From Comamonadaceae bacterium OH2545_COT-014 (lineage in GTDB: Bacteria; Pseudomonadota; Gammaproteobacteria; Burkholderiales; Burkholderiaceae_C), in contig RQYR01000012.1 in NCBI GenBank assembly GCA_003859965.1, positions 1 to 64,000 on the forward strand: a DNA stretch of 64,000 nucleotides. Reading direction: 5' to 3'. Below, one piece after another: positions 43,694 through 52,777 of the stretch. Each line of letters opens with the position of its first letter. Positions within the stretch are counted from its first letter, which is position 1. The notes beneath the pieces were generated by a model. That model saw nothing but the letters and a program-made list of their open reading frames with translations. It had not been told where the DNA came from and did not search any database. The translations under genes were made by a program, and so were the position numbers.

Positions 43694-46150
43694 TCAGGGC
43701 CGTGATTCGGCAGACAGGCCGCGCATGCGGTCACGCAGCTCGCGGCTGATGGCGCGGGCGTCTTCATCGGAGCGCAGCACGCGGGGGGTGAGCACGACCA
43801 GCAGCTCCGTGCGGGCGCTGGACTGGTTGTGCTTGCCAAACAGCGCGCCCAGAACGGGGATGGACGACAGGCCGGGCAGGCCGGATTTGCCATTGTCCTG
43901 GTTATCCTTGATCAAGCCACCCAGCACCAGGGTTTCGCCCGAGCGCACGGCCACTTTGGAATTGATCTGGCGTTGCAGGAAGGAGCGCTGGTTGGTCACG
44001 TCGTCTTTCAGGCCAACGTCGGTCACGGTCTGGTTGATGTCGAGCGTGACCAGATCACCCGCATTGACGGAGGGGGTGACGTTGAGCATGACGCCCGTGT
44101 CTTTGTACTGGATGTTGTTGGTGGTGGCGATGGTGCCGGTGCTGCTGATGGTTGTGCCCACGTTGATGGGCTGCTGGTCGCCTACGACGATGGAGGCGCT
44201 GTGGTTGTCCAGCACCATGAGTGAAGGGCTGGAGATGACCTTGACCAGCGACTTGGTGGCCAGCGCGTTCAGCATGGCCGACAGGTTGCCCGCCGCGCCA
44301 GTGAGCGTGTAGCTGAAGCCCTGGGCCGCGTTGGTGATGGCGCCTGCCGCGTCAATGGCGGCGCCGGCCACGGCACTGCCCGAGCCGTTGTTGAGCACCC
44401 CAAGCCCGTTGCGGCTGCCCACACCGTTTTTGAAGGCCCACTGCAAACCGTATTCCAGGCCGTCGCGCAGCGCGACTTCAATGATGCTGGCTTCAATCAG
44501 CACCTGCGCGCGCTGGATGTCAAGGCGCTTGAGGGTGGCTTCAATACGGCCGTATTCGGCAGGCGTGGCATGGATGAGCAGGGTGTTGTTGATGCGGTCG
44601 GCCATCACGCGCACGCTTTGACCCAGCGTAACGGTGGTGACGGCCGGGCCGCTTTGCGCCGGTTGTGCGCCTGCCCCAGCCACAGGCGCCTGGCCAGCGG
44701 CTGCGCCGCCCAGCAGCCCCGCGCCGCCGCTATTCAGGCCACCGACGCCTGACGACAGGCCGCCAAAGCCCCCCGCGCCCATGCTGGCGCCCAAGCCGCG
44801 TGCGCCGCCCCGCAGCGCCCCGGCAGCCCCGCCCGTGGTAGCGCCCACGGCCGTGTTCAGCCCCGGAGCCACGCCCGTGGCGCCCGTGGCCGACGGCCCG
44901 GCCATGACACCGCCGTAAATACCGTTGAGGAGTTCCGCCAAGTGGTCTGCGGAGCCGTTTTTGACTTTGTAGACGAACAGCTGAGGCTCGGCGCTGTTGA
45001 GGTTGGGGCGGTCGAACTGCTCGATCCAATAGCGCACCTCATCCAGATACGCCGCACGCGGCGTGACCACCAGCACGGCGTTGAGGCGCTCAATGGGCAT
45101 GACGCGCAACGCGCCAAACAGCGGACTGCCTTCACCCAGGGCACTGCCGCCCACGCCCAGGCCAGCTGCCCCCTGGGCCGCCCCTGCCGGGGCGCGGCCG
45201 GCGGCCTGCCCGGCGGCGCCCGCCGCAGGCGCCCGGCCGCCCGCAGCAGCCGCCCCCGCAGCGCCGCCAGACAGCAGGCGCAAGGCCGCTTCCACCTCGG
45301 CGGCGGAGGTGTGTTTGAGCGGGAACACGCCCACCGACATGCCGCGCAGCAGGTTGACGTCGAACGTGTTGACCAGATCGAGCCAGCCCTCGGCCTCTGC
45401 ACGGGTGCCGCGCATGATGAGGATGTTGCGCAGCGTGTCCACACGCACAATGGCATCGGGCGACACCATGGGCTGGAGGATGCCCGCCATTTCAGCCGCG
45501 CCCAGGTATTGCAGCGGGATCACCACCGCGCCATAGCCCGGCGGCAGCGTGCCGCCGCCCGCCTGGCGGGGGGCGGCCACGATGCCGCGCAGGGATTCGG
45601 GCGTTCCCACGTGGTAGGTGCCGCGCGAATCACGGGCCATGACGATGCCGTTGAGCTGCAAGGCGCTTTCAAGCAGCAGCATGGCCTTGTCGGCGCTGAC
45701 ATTGCCGCGCGTGACCAGCGTGACGCTGCCTTTGAGCGGCGGGTGCACCACGTAGTCCACCTTGAGCAAGTCGCGCAGCATGACATGCACCACCTCGCCC
45801 ACGGGGGCATCTTCAAACTTGAAGTTGCTCACCGGCCCCTTGATGACGCCGCCGCCCTTGGCCGGAGCCAGCATGCGGTCATTGCCGCGAATGATGAGCG
45901 GGTGCTTGTCGCTGTCTGGCGAATCGTTGCCGGCCTGGCCGCTGCCGCCCGAAGCGGGCACGGCAGCGGCCTGCGCCACTTCGGATGCGGCGGGCCATGC
46001 CGCAGCCGGCAACGCCGTGGAAGCGGCGGGGGCGGCCTGCCCCTCATCTCCGGCCTGCGGGGCCGTGCTGGCACAACCGGCCAGATGCCCCAGCAGCGCC
46101 AGGGCAAGCAAATAAGAGCAGGCAGCGTTGTGAGTTGACTTGTGTGACAT
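43694..46150 (-). CDS. gspD: Type II secretion secretin GspD (XpsD-like)
   Basis: An 818-residue outer-membrane secretin. It is made as a lipoprotein (lipobox LAGC), as in XpsD. N0-N3 domains carry NFKFEDAPVGEVVHVMLRDL and VFPLKHTSAAEVEAALRLL. The N-domain loops are expanded by Ala/Gly-rich inserts (about 290-335 and 430-500). The secretin core shows ISSPSLMVLDNHSASIVVG and SSIPVLGALFGKHN. It is last in the operon, after gspN. Confidence 0.95.
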   Translation of the reverse strand: MSHKSTHNAACSYLLALALLGHLAGCASTAPQAGDEGQAAPAASTALPAAAWPAASEVAQAAAVPASGGSGQAGNDSPDSDKHPLIIRGNDRMLAPAKGGGVIKGPVSNFKFEDAPVGEVVHVMLRDLLKVDYVVHPPLKGSVTLVTRGNVSADKAMLLLESALQLNGIVMARDSRGTYHVGTPESLRGIVAAPRQAGGGTLPPGYGAVVIPLQYLGAAEMAGILQPMVSPDAIVRVDTLRNILIMRGTRAEAEGWLDLVNTFDVNLLRGMSVGVFPLKHTSAAEVEAALRLLSGGAAGAAAAGGRAPAAGAAGQAAGRAPAGAAQGAAGLGVGGSALGEGSPLFGALRVMPIERLNAVLVVTPRAAYLDEVRYWIEQFDRPNLNSAEPQLFVYKVKNGSADHLAELLNGIYGGVMAGPSATGATGVAPGLNTAVGATTGGAAGALRGGARGLGASMGAGGFGGLSSGVGGLNSGGAGLLGGAAAGQAPVAGAGAQPAQSGPAVTTVTLGQSVRVMADRINNTLLIHATPAEYGRIEATLKRLDIQRAQVLIEASIIEVALRDGLEYGLQWAFKNGVGSRNGLGVLNNGSGSAVAGAAIDAAGAITNAAQGFSYTLTGAAGNLSAMLNALATKSLVKVISSPSLMVLDNHSASIVVGDQQPINVGTTISSTGTIATTNNIQYKDTGVMLNVTPSVNAGDLVTLDINQTVTDVGLKDDVTNQRSFLQRQINSKVAVRSGETLVLGGLIKDNQDNGKSGLPGLSSIPVLGALFGKHNQSSARTELLVVLTPRVLRSDEDARAISRELRDRMRGLSAESRP

Positions 46151-46204
46151 GTGACTGGAACGGATTGGCCGCAGTGCGTCTGGAAGATGGGCTGCGGCTG
46201 GTTT

Positions 46205-46771
46205 TCAGGGGCGGCGGGTGCGCGTCACGGCCCTTCCTGCCGCCGCAGGGGTGGGCGGCGTATCTTGGGAGGCGGCAGCCTGGTCTGCCGGCGGGGCCAT
46301 GTGTGCGTGCGGCAGCTCAAGGGTACGCCGCTCGCCACGGGAAACAAAAACAACCTGGCGGCCACGGATTTCCGCCAGCGTCCATCCGCCCACCTCGTCA
46401 CCACGCTTCAGGAAACGGGTTTCATCGTCCACCAGCGCCATCACGCCGGTCAGCGCTGCGCTATCCAGCACGCCCAGCAGGCGCATTTTTTCAAGCGAGG
46501 TCTGAGCCGGCTGCGCCGCTTGTGCCGCCGGCTGCGCCGGAGGCGGCGGACGGCGGCTGGCATGAAACAAGGGTCGCTGCAACAGGGCGGGCCCGCCGCC
46601 GTGCATGCCCGAATGGGGCGCCAGGGTGGCCGCCAGAACGCTTTCAAGCTGCAACGGCTGCGCCGAAGGAGGCTGCCACGCCACGCCTGGCCAGGCTTTC
46701 GCCCCGGCCCTGGCCCACCAGGTCACAGCCGCCAGCAGCAGCAAGCAGGCGAGCAGCACGCCAATACGCAT
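46205..46771 (-). CDS. gspN: T2SS protein GspN/XpsN (GspC-like HR domain)
   Basis: A 188-residue bitopic inner-membrane protein. It has one N-terminal helix (IGVLLACLLLLAAVTWW), a Pro/Ala linker, then a GspC/PilP-type homology region KMRLLGVLDSAALTGVMALVD ... GWTLAEIRGRQVVFVSRG. It likely connects the inner-membrane platform to GspD, replacing the missing gspC, as XpsN does. ATG 46771 lies 9 bases after the gspM stop; an overlapping TTG at 46783 is possible. Confidence 0.85.
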   Translation of the reverse strand: MRIGVLLACLLLLAAVTWWARAGAKAWPGVAWQPPSAQPLQLESVLAATLAPHSGMHGGGPALLQRPLFHASRRPPPPAQPAAQAAQPAQTSLEKMRLLGVLDSAALTGVMALVDDETRFLKRGDEVGGWTLAEIRGRQVVFVSRGERRTLELPHAHMAPPADQAAASQDTPPTPAAAGRAVTRTRRP

Positions 46772-46779
46772 GGAGCGGT

Positions 46780-47334
46780 TCAAGGCAGCTCCTTCAGGAC
46801 AAAAAGGTTCAAGGTCACGCCCAGTGTCTGCGGGCCATCGGGCGTGTGCCCGCCCCGGTTGATGAACTGGGCTTGCTCGACATAAACCATGGGGCGCTGC
46901 GCCGCCAGCGTGTTCAACAGCCCGACCAGCGGCTGCCACTCGCCTTCGATCTGAAGGTTCAGGCCGACCCTGGAAAACCCTTCTTCCTCGCGCGGCACCA
47001 GCACCTGGCTGCTGACCACGCGCAAGCCGGCGGCGCTGGCGCGTTCACGCACGCGCTGCAAGACGCCGTTGCCCACCTGCGCGGGATCGCCCTCGGCGCC
47101 ATGGACGTATTGCGACAGGTTTTCGCGCAGGGCTTGCGTGAGCGCCTCGATTTGCTCGCCGCCATCGCGCAGGCCCGCCAGCCGCGCATAGCGCGGCCCC
47201 ACGGTTTCCAGCGTGGACACGGCCCACCGGTGCTTGGCATGGACGTACAGCCCGCCCGCCAGCAGCAGCCCCAGCAAGGCCACCCCGGCCAGCAGCAGCC
47301 AAAGCTGTTCGGGGCGGTTGGCGATGCGCCTCAT
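46780..47334 (-). CDS. gspM: T2SS protein GspM (GspMb type)
   Basis: A 184-residue bitopic protein. One N-terminal helix (WLLLAGVALLGLLLAGGLYV), a coiled coil, then a PilO-like ferredoxin-fold domain (VGLNLQIEGEWQPLVGLLNT). It partners GspL. ATG 47334 overlaps the gspL stop as ATGA. Confidence 0.9.
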   Translation of the reverse strand: MRRIANRPEQLWLLLAGVALLGLLLAGGLYVHAKHRWAVSTLETVGPRYARLAGLRDGGEQIEALTQALRENLSQYVHGAEGDPAQVGNGVLQRVRERASAAGLRVVSSQVLVPREEEGFSRVGLNLQIEGEWQPLVGLLNTLAAQRPMVYVEQAQFINRGGHTPDGPQTLGVTLNLFVLKELP

Positions 47335-48437
47335 GACTCGCCCCCCTTGCGCGTCAGGCCATAGCGGGCCGGGTCAAATTCCATTTCAATCGTGAACGAT
47401 TCCTTGGTAGCACTGTTGTGACGCACGGCGGGCGTGGGCAGGCGCACGCTTTTCACCCCCGGCTGCGCGCCCAGGCGCTGGAGCAGCGCCGCGGTGTCGT
47501 CCGCATAGCCGCTGGCGATGACCTTGCCTCCCTCCACGCGCAGGCTGTTCAGCCAAGCGCTATCTGGCACGGCCTGCGTCAGCAGGCCGAGCACAGGCAC
47601 CAAAGCCAGCTGCTGGCCAATGAGGCCCTGCAGGCTCTGAAGGCGCGCCTCTTGCTGGTGCAGGGCTTCGCGCTGCTTCAATTGCGGGGCGACCTGGGCA
47701 TTCAGCGCATCAAAAGCCCGCTGCGCCTGGAGCGCGCGGGCGCGCTGCAGCAGCATGGGCGTGACAGCCAGCGCCAGGCCAAGCAGGAGCACGGCCGCCA
47801 GCAGCAGCACGCGCCCCCGCAGCCCCTGGCTCACGGCCTTGGTGCGCCGGTCTTCGCCATAGCCCGGCATCACGATGGGCCGCAAGTGTGATGGTTCACC
47901 CCTGTTCGCGCTGCCGGGCGGCAGCACCCAGACTTCCGGCGGGTGGCCGGCATTGCCCGCTGCGCCACCGCTCTGCCGGTGCCGCAGCAGGGCGTTTTCA
48001 ATGCGCTGGCGCGAGGTCAGGGCCACGTCCACCCGCACCTGCCCGGGCGCGGCGGCCTCCACACGGTGGCCCGCCACGGTCTGCCCCGGCGGGAAAGGCG
48101 TGGCCGCTTCCACTTCGAGCCGGACGGCTTCGGCCAAGTCGGCCGCCGCCAGGGCGGGCAAAGACAGGGTGCGCTCCAGCACCTCGTCTCTTGCCAGCTC
48201 AACCGCCTGAAACCGCGCCGTGGCTTTGGCATCGGGCGCTAAGCTGGCCTCGCCATGCGAGAGGCGCCAAGTGGACACACGGCCATCCAGCTGGCGCAAG
48301 GCCACCCATGCGGGCGGCGTCAGGGCGCGAAAAGCGGGCCAGTTCAGCGCCAGCGCCGCCGCGGCGCGCCATTGACCGGGCCACTTGGCCAGGTCCAGGC
48401 CAAACAAACGGGTGTGTGAGATTTCGGAGGAGGCCAT
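47331..48437 (-). CDS. gspL: T2SS protein GspL (PilN-like C-terminus)
   Basis: A 368-residue inner-membrane assembly protein. The cytosolic N-terminal part contains GLDLAKWPGQWRAA, and a helix follows at about 230-250 (VLLLAAVLLLGLALAVTPML). The periplasmic region carries a coiled coil and a PilN-like ferredoxin domain (SAWLNSLRVEGGKVIASGYA). It binds GspE on the cytosolic side. ATG 48437 is chosen because the upstream frame overlaps gspK. Confidence 0.88.
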   Translation of the reverse strand: MASSEISHTRLFGLDLAKWPGQWRAAAALALNWPAFRALTPPAWVALRQLDGRVSTWRLSHGEASLAPDAKATARFQAVELARDEVLERTLSLPALAAADLAEAVRLEVEAATPFPPGQTVAGHRVEAAAPGQVRVDVALTSRQRIENALLRHRQSGGAAGNAGHPPEVWVLPPGSANRGEPSHLRPIVMPGYGEDRRTKAVSQGLRGRVLLLAAVLLLGLALAVTPMLLQRARALQAQRAFDALNAQVAPQLKQREALHQQEARLQSLQGLIGQQLALVPVLGLLTQAVPDSAWLNSLRVEGGKVIASGYADDTAALLQRLGAQPGVKSVRLPTPAVRHNSATKESFTIEMEFDPARYGLTRKGGES

Positions 48438-48456
48438 GACGGACAGCGGTGGGGAC

Positions 48457-49323
48457 TCAAGCGCCTTTGGCCAGAATCTGCCTTTGAACCCGGAGGGTTC
48501 GCCAAGGCGAAATACGCGGCGGATAGACCGCCAACGCGACATCGCGCGTCAGGGCGAGCATTCTGCCATCTTCAAATGGCACCCTGACCGTGAGCCGGTA
48601 AAAATCTGTTGAGCTGGGGCTGATGAGCGAAGGGTCCAGCGCCGATGTGTCCACCCCCACCGCGCCCGCCACGCGGCGCGCCATGATGCTGGCGGCCAGG
48701 GCTTCGTCGCCGCGCGCCAGCACGGTCAGCACGCCCAGGGGCGCCGCCAGGGGGTTGACCCGGCTGGTGCTGCGCAGGTCTGCCGTCACCAGCGGGCTGA
48801 TGCGCGCATACAGCGCATAGTCCATGCCGGGCACGAGCAGCAAATCCTCCACCGCCTCGAAGCGCCGCGCCGCCACCTGCATGGCCCCGGCTTCGTCACG
48901 GCCCGAACGCCAGTGCGCCACGGCTTGCGCCAGGGCCTGCGCCTGCGCCGCGGGCAAGCCGCCGGCCACCTCGAACAAGGCCGCCAGAAGAACCGGCGGC
49001 GCGGCGTTCAGCGACACCAGCCCGTTCAGGGGCATGACGTCCACCTCCAGCGGCAGGCCGGCGTATTGCACAGGCACCGTGAGGGCCTGGGGCTGGTTGC
49101 GCGGCGCGGTCTGAAGCGTTTGCAAGGCCAGGGCCACGGCGGCATCGCCCACGGCGGCGGCAACGGCCTCGTCGGTCACGCCGGCGGCCACACGGACTTG
49201 CAGGCGCACCGTTTGGGCCATGCCGGAAACCAGAATACTGAGCGCGGCCACCACCCACAAGACCGCCACCAGCGCCATGCCGCTGGCGTGATGGTTCACG
49301 CGCGTCCTGGCCCCCGCCTTCAT
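48457..49323 (-). CDS. gspK: T2SS minor pseudopilin GspK
   Basis: A 288-residue minor pseudopilin that caps the pseudopilus tip. The N-terminal hydrophobic helix GMALVAVLWVVAALSILVSG follows the prepilin site after SG. As usual for GspK, position +5 is not Glu. The large alpha domain includes SLNAAPPVLLAALFEVAGGL and FEAVEDLLLVPGMD. The start ATG 49323 overlaps the gspJ stop as ATGA. Confidence 0.92.
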   Translation of the reverse strand: MKAGARTRVNHHASGMALVAVLWVVAALSILVSGMAQTVRLQVRVAAGVTDEAVAAAVGDAAVALALQTLQTAPRNQPQALTVPVQYAGLPLEVDVMPLNGLVSLNAAPPVLLAALFEVAGGLPAAQAQALAQAVAHWRSGRDEAGAMQVAARRFEAVEDLLLVPGMDYALYARISPLVTADLRSTSRVNPLAAPLGVLTVLARGDEALAASIMARRVAGAVGVDTSALDPSLISPSSTDFYRLTVRVPFEDGRMLALTRDVALAVYPPRISPWRTLRVQRQILAKGA

Positions 49324-50033
49324 TGCGGCCCCGCCCCGAAAGCGCCAATCGACGTATTGCCATCCGAAACGAAAGCCGCGCGCATGGGCGCCACGATCAG
49401 GGGCCAGGGCGCCGCGTCCGCGTGCTCCACATACAGCGCCACCGCCGATGGCAGCGACAGGCTGCGGGGCGCATCCGGCGGCGGCCAGTGGTCCAGCCAC
49501 TCGCCATTGAGCGGGTTCTGGTACTGCAAGGCCAGGCGGCGTGCGCCGTCGGCCAGCACCTGGGCGTCGGCCGCTGTCCAGTCCGGGAAAGAGGCGTCGC
49601 CCGTCCACGCGGCGTAGCGCAGCACCAGCCGGGGCGCATGGCCCAGGCCGCTTTCGATGGCCAGCCGGAAATAGTGCCGCCCGCCCAGGCCATGCCGCGC
49701 GGGCATGACGCCAATCCACGCCAGCTGGCTCGCCTGTGCGTCCAGAAAAACCGCGCGCCGCGATCCGCCCTGCGCCGTCATGTCCGTGGTGCGCGCCGAG
49801 GCTTGCGACAGGATGCCGCGCAAAAAGTAAACCGCCGTGCGGTAGTCGTCCGCCGCCTGCACGCGCTGTTCGATGCGTGTTTCGGTCTGCCCCATGGAGC
49901 GCATGGCGCCGGTGAGCACCAGCATCAGCAGCGACAGCAGGGCCATGCCGATCAGCACCTCGATCAGCGTGAAGCCGCGCCCCTGCGCGCGCGCAACGGG
50001 CCGCCCCAGCAGCGGCGGGCCAGCCAGTTTCAC
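49320..50033 (-). CDS. gspJ: T2SS minor pseudopilin GspJ
   Basis: A 237-residue pseudopilin with prepilin motif GRGFTLIEVLIGMALLSLL (cleavage G/F, Glu5). A long leader and RRLALQYQNPLNGEWLDHWP near the C-terminus are typical. The start is GTG 50031-50033, overlapping the gspI stop as GTGA. Confidence 0.93.
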   Translation of the reverse strand: MKLAGPPLLGRPVARAQGRGFTLIEVLIGMALLSLLMLVLTGAMRSMGQTETRIEQRVQAADDYRTAVYFLRGILSQASARTTDMTAQGGSRRAVFLDAQASQLAWIGVMPARHGLGGRHYFRLAIESGLGHAPRLVLRYAAWTGDASFPDWTAADAQVLADGARRLALQYQNPLNGEWLDHWPPPDAPRSLSLPSAVALYVEHADAAPWPLIVAPMRAAFVSDGNTSIGAFGAGPQ

Positions 50034-50443
50034 CGGATCACCCCGCCGGGTTGCGGCAGGCGCTCGGGCCGCAACGTGGTCAGCGCGAACTGGCGGGTGC
50101 GCTCGCCGTCTTGCCACTGCACCTGCACCTGCACCTCATGCAGCTTGGCCGCGCGCGGATCGGCGCTGGCCGGTGTGTCACGGGGAACGCTGCGCACCTG
50201 CCAGACGTAGCCCGCCGATTCGCCGTCATCCCGGATGCCCTCGGCAGGCACCAGTTCATGGGCGGCCAGCAGCGATTCGGCCAGCAGCACGGCGCGTTCA
50301 CGCTCGGCCAGGCCCGCCGTATGGCGGGCATTGCTGCCCATCACGCGGTAAAGCATGCCCAGCGCCAGCGCCATGATGGCAAAGGCCACCAGGATTTCCA
50401 GCAGCGAAAAGCCGCGCGGCGGCCTCACATGCCCCCGCTTCAT
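50030..50443 (-). CDS. gspI: T2SS minor pseudopilin GspI
   Basis: A 137-residue pseudopilin. The prepilin site is PRGFSLLEILVAFAIMALAL with Glu5 (cleavage G/F). The C-terminal beta domain ends TLRPERLPQPGGVIR. It is coupled to gspH by ATGA. Confidence 0.94.
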   Translation of the reverse strand: MKRGHVRPPRGFSLLEILVAFAIMALALGMLYRVMGSNARHTAGLAERERAVLLAESLLAAHELVPAEGIRDDGESAGYVWQVRSVPRDTPASADPRAAKLHEVQVQVQWQDGERTRQFALTTLRPERLPQPGGVIR

Positions 50444-50955
50444 GGCGCCAGCGGCTCCTGCTCGACGCGGCCGGAGAACCAGTCCACCCGCAGGCGCACG
50501 CCGCCGCCGGAAGGGCGGATCAGGTCCACGCTGCCGCCGGTGGCGCCGCCGCGCGGCAGAAAGCGGATGGCCATGTCGCCATCGGCCGTGCTTTCCTGTT
50601 GCGCCATCACGGCGCGCATTTGCAGCGGCTCGGGCACGGTGTGGCGCGCGCCGCCTTCCACGCCAAAGCTGCGCTCGCGCAGGTTGACGGCAAAGCGCAC
50701 TTCCACGCCTTCGCTCTGGGCGCGGTAGCGGGCGGCGCGCATGTCGGCCAGCACGGCGCGCACGGTGTCGCGGTATTGCGCCGACTCCATCAACCGCTCA
50801 AACGCCACGGGCGCCAAGCCGATCACCAGCGCCAGCAGCGCGAAGACGACCATCAGCTCGATCAGCGTGAAGCCGCGCGCCACCGCCCGGCCAGGCCCGG
50901 CCCGCCGGCGGACTGGGCGATTCGCCGGAATTGCTATCAAATCAGTAGCTTCCAT
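50440..50955 (-). CDS. gspH: T2SS minor pseudopilin GspH
   Basis: A 171-residue pseudopilin with prepilin site ARGFTLIELMVVFALLALVI (Glu5). The unusually long leader (MEATDLIAIPANRPVRRRAG...) begins inside repeat copy I: the start codon and the ATDLI residues are encoded by the repeat. A GTG just before ARGF is the only alternative start and would give a very short leader. The gap of about 60 bases to gspG is filled mostly by the repeat. Confidence 0.9.
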   Translation of the reverse strand: MEATDLIAIPANRPVRRRAGPGRAVARGFTLIELMVVFALLALVIGLAPVAFERLMESAQYRDTVRAVLADMRAARYRAQSEGVEVRFAVNLRERSFGVEGGARHTVPEPLQMRAVMAQQESTADGDMAIRFLPRGGATGGSVDLIRPSGGGVRLRVDWFSGRVEQEPLAP

Positions 50956-50988
50956 GGCCCTATTGGCGGCCCCAAAGGCTTTTTTGAC
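50931..50988 (+). repeat. Dispersed intergenic repeat, copy I (overlaps gspH start)
   Basis: Plus orientation: TTGCTATCAAATCAGTAGCT, then TCCATGGCCCTATTGGCGG, then AAAGGCTTTTTTGACG. It shares CCATGGCCC and the tail with copy A. The first 25 bases lie inside the gspH coding region on the other strand. Confidence 0.75.
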
Positions 50989-51014
50989 GCCAAACGTGCG
51001 CGCCCGCCAGCGCC

Positions 51015-51479
51015 TCAGCCGCCGTTGCGCAGATCGGCGTTTTCGCCCTCGCCGCCGGGGGCGTTGTCGGCGCCGAGCGACAGCACTTCAATGCCGCCGT
51101 TCGGGCCGGGGTTGGCATAACGGTACGGGTTGCCCCAGGGGTCATTGGGCACGCCGCCCTTCATGTAGGGGCCGTTCCAGCCGCCGGCCGAGGCCGGTTT
51201 GGCGGCCAGCGCCTGCAAGCCTTCTGCCGTGGTGGGGTAGCGCCCCACGTCCAGCTTGTACAAGTCCAGCGACTTCTCGATCTCGGAAATTTGCAGCGCC
51301 GCCGTCTTGGACTTGGCGCCGCCCAGCTTGTCCATCACCGTGGGGCCCACCAGCCCGGCCAGCAAAGCCAGGATGGCAATGACCACCAGCAGTTCAATCA
51401 GCGTGAAGCCGCGCGGGCGACGGGCGGCAGGCCGGGCAATCGCACGCGGCAGGAAGGAACGCATGGAAAAGCGTTGCAT
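51015..51479 (-). CDS. gspG: T2SS major pseudopilin GspG
   Basis: A 154-residue pseudopilin. Prepilin site PRGFTLIELLVVIAILALLA, followed by LYKLDVGRYPTTAEGLQAL and the calcium-site region NDPWGNPYRYANPGPNGGIE, diagnostic of GspG. ATG 51479 has AAAGG upstream. It is the first pseudopilin gene after gspF. Confidence 0.96.
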   Translation of the reverse strand: MQRFSMRSFLPRAIARPAARRPRGFTLIELLVVIAILALLAGLVGPTVMDKLGGAKSKTAALQISEIEKSLDLYKLDVGRYPTTAEGLQALAAKPASAGGWNGPYMKGGVPNDPWGNPYRYANPGPNGGIEVLSLGADNAPGGEGENADLRNGG

Positions 51480-51523
51480 GGGGCGCGGTGTCCTTTCAGA
51501 AAAAGCGGATCTATGGAAAAAGG

Positions 51524-52777
51524 TCAGCCTGCCAGGTCATTGACCGACAGGATGCCCAGCAGGATGGAGACGATGATGCCGGCGATCAGGAGTCCCAGCA
51601 GCAGAATCAGCGCCGGCTCCAGCAGCGTCAGCGCGCGCTTGATGCCGGTTTCCACCTCGCGGTCGAGGATGTCGGCCAGCTCGCTCATCATGGGGCCGAT
51701 GCGGCCCGTTTCCTCGCCCACTCGGACCAGGTTGATGGCCAAAGGTTCAAACACGCCGGTGGCGCGCATGGCCGGCACGATGCGCGAGCCTTCCTTGACC
51801 ATCGGCGCCATCTTGGCCAGCGCCTGGCGCAAGGCCAGATGGGTCACGGTCTCGGTGGCGATGTGCAGCGATGACAGCAGCGGCACGCCGTTGCCCAGCA
51901 GCGTGCCCAGCGAGCGGGCGAACAGCGTGAGCTGGTACTTGAGCACCAGCGGCCCCAGCACCGGCAGGCGCAGCAGGCGGGCCTGCCACCAGGCGCGTCC
52001 GGCCGGGGTGCGCAGCCAGCGCGCCAGCAGCCACACGGCCAGCACCGCGCCCACGGCCAGCGCCAGCCCGTAATGCTTGAAGCCCTGCCCCAGCAGCATG
52101 ACGAAGCGGGTGGGCAGCGGCAGCGCATCGCCCATGTCGGCAAACAGCTTCTCGAACTGCGGCACGACGAAGCCAAGCATGCCCACCAGCGACAGCAGCG
52201 CCACGCCCAGCAGGATGGCCGGGTACAGCGTGGCGGAGATCACGCTTTCGCGCAGCGCGCGCAGGCGGTTCATGTGCGCCACCAGGCGCTCCAGCACCTG
52301 CGACATCTGGCCGCTGGCCTCGCCGGAGCGCACCATGTTGATGTAGAAGTCGCCAAAGTGCGCGCGGTGCGCCGTCAGCGCCCGGCTGAAGGGGGCGCCG
52401 CCTTTCACGTCTTCCAGCACTTTTTCCAGCATGGCCCGCACGCTGGGCTTGTGGCTCATCTCGATCAGCACGCGCAGCGCGCTGTCCAGCGCCAGGCCGG
52501 CGCGCAGCATGATGGCCAGCTCGCTGGTGAGCGCCAGCACGTCGGCCGGCTTGACGGGGCTGCCTTGCGCACGCAGGCCAGCACGCAGGCCCGTGCGCAG
52601 GCCGGGCAGCGCGGCGCGGTCATCCCCGGCAGGCAGGCCCGCCGCGTCATCCACGCGAATGGGGGTCAGCCCGCGCTCGCGCAACTGGCGCAGCACCAGG
52701 GCCGCTTCGGCGGCTTCGGTGCGGCCTTCGACAAGCTGGCCGTCGGCCGCGGCGGCGCGCCAGGCGAACTCAGGCAT
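51524..52777 (-). CDS. gspF: T2SS inner-membrane protein GspF
   Basis: A 417-residue polytopic platform protein. Two T2SSF domains each carry a cytosolic bundle with FYINMVRSGEASGQMSQVL and NLVRVGEETGRIGPMMSEL. Three helices are predicted, including ATLYPAILLGVALLSLVG and a C-terminal hydrophobic stretch. The start overlaps the gspE end by 8 bases. Confidence 0.96.
   Translation of the reverse strand: MPEFAWRAAAADGQLVEGRTEAAEAALVLRQLRERGLTPIRVDDAAGLPAGDDRAALPGLRTGLRAGLRAQGSPVKPADVLALTSELAIMLRAGLALDSALRVLIEMSHKPSVRAMLEKVLEDVKGGAPFSRALTAHRAHFGDFYINMVRSGEASGQMSQVLERLVAHMNRLRALRESVISATLYPAILLGVALLSLVGMLGFVVPQFEKLFADMGDALPLPTRFVMLLGQGFKHYGLALAVGAVLAVWLLARWLRTPAGRAWWQARLLRLPVLGPLVLKYQLTLFARSLGTLLGNGVPLLSSLHIATETVTHLALRQALAKMAPMVKEGSRIVPAMRATGVFEPLAINLVRVGEETGRIGPMMSELADILDREVETGIKRALTLLEPALILLLGLLIAGIIVSILLGILSVNDLAG

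Noticed and set aside
41331-44312. Near-1000-codon open frame on the plus strand opposite the secreted protein and gspD
   Set aside because: It runs across two real minus-strand genes and their gap, is rich in His/Gln/Arg/Gly in the style of antisense frames, and has no start context.
44640-45260. Possible frameshift or recombination in the Ala/Gly-rich part of gspD
   Set aside because: The reading frame stays open through the inserts and secretin motifs follow in frame; such inserts are seen in XpsD-like secretins.
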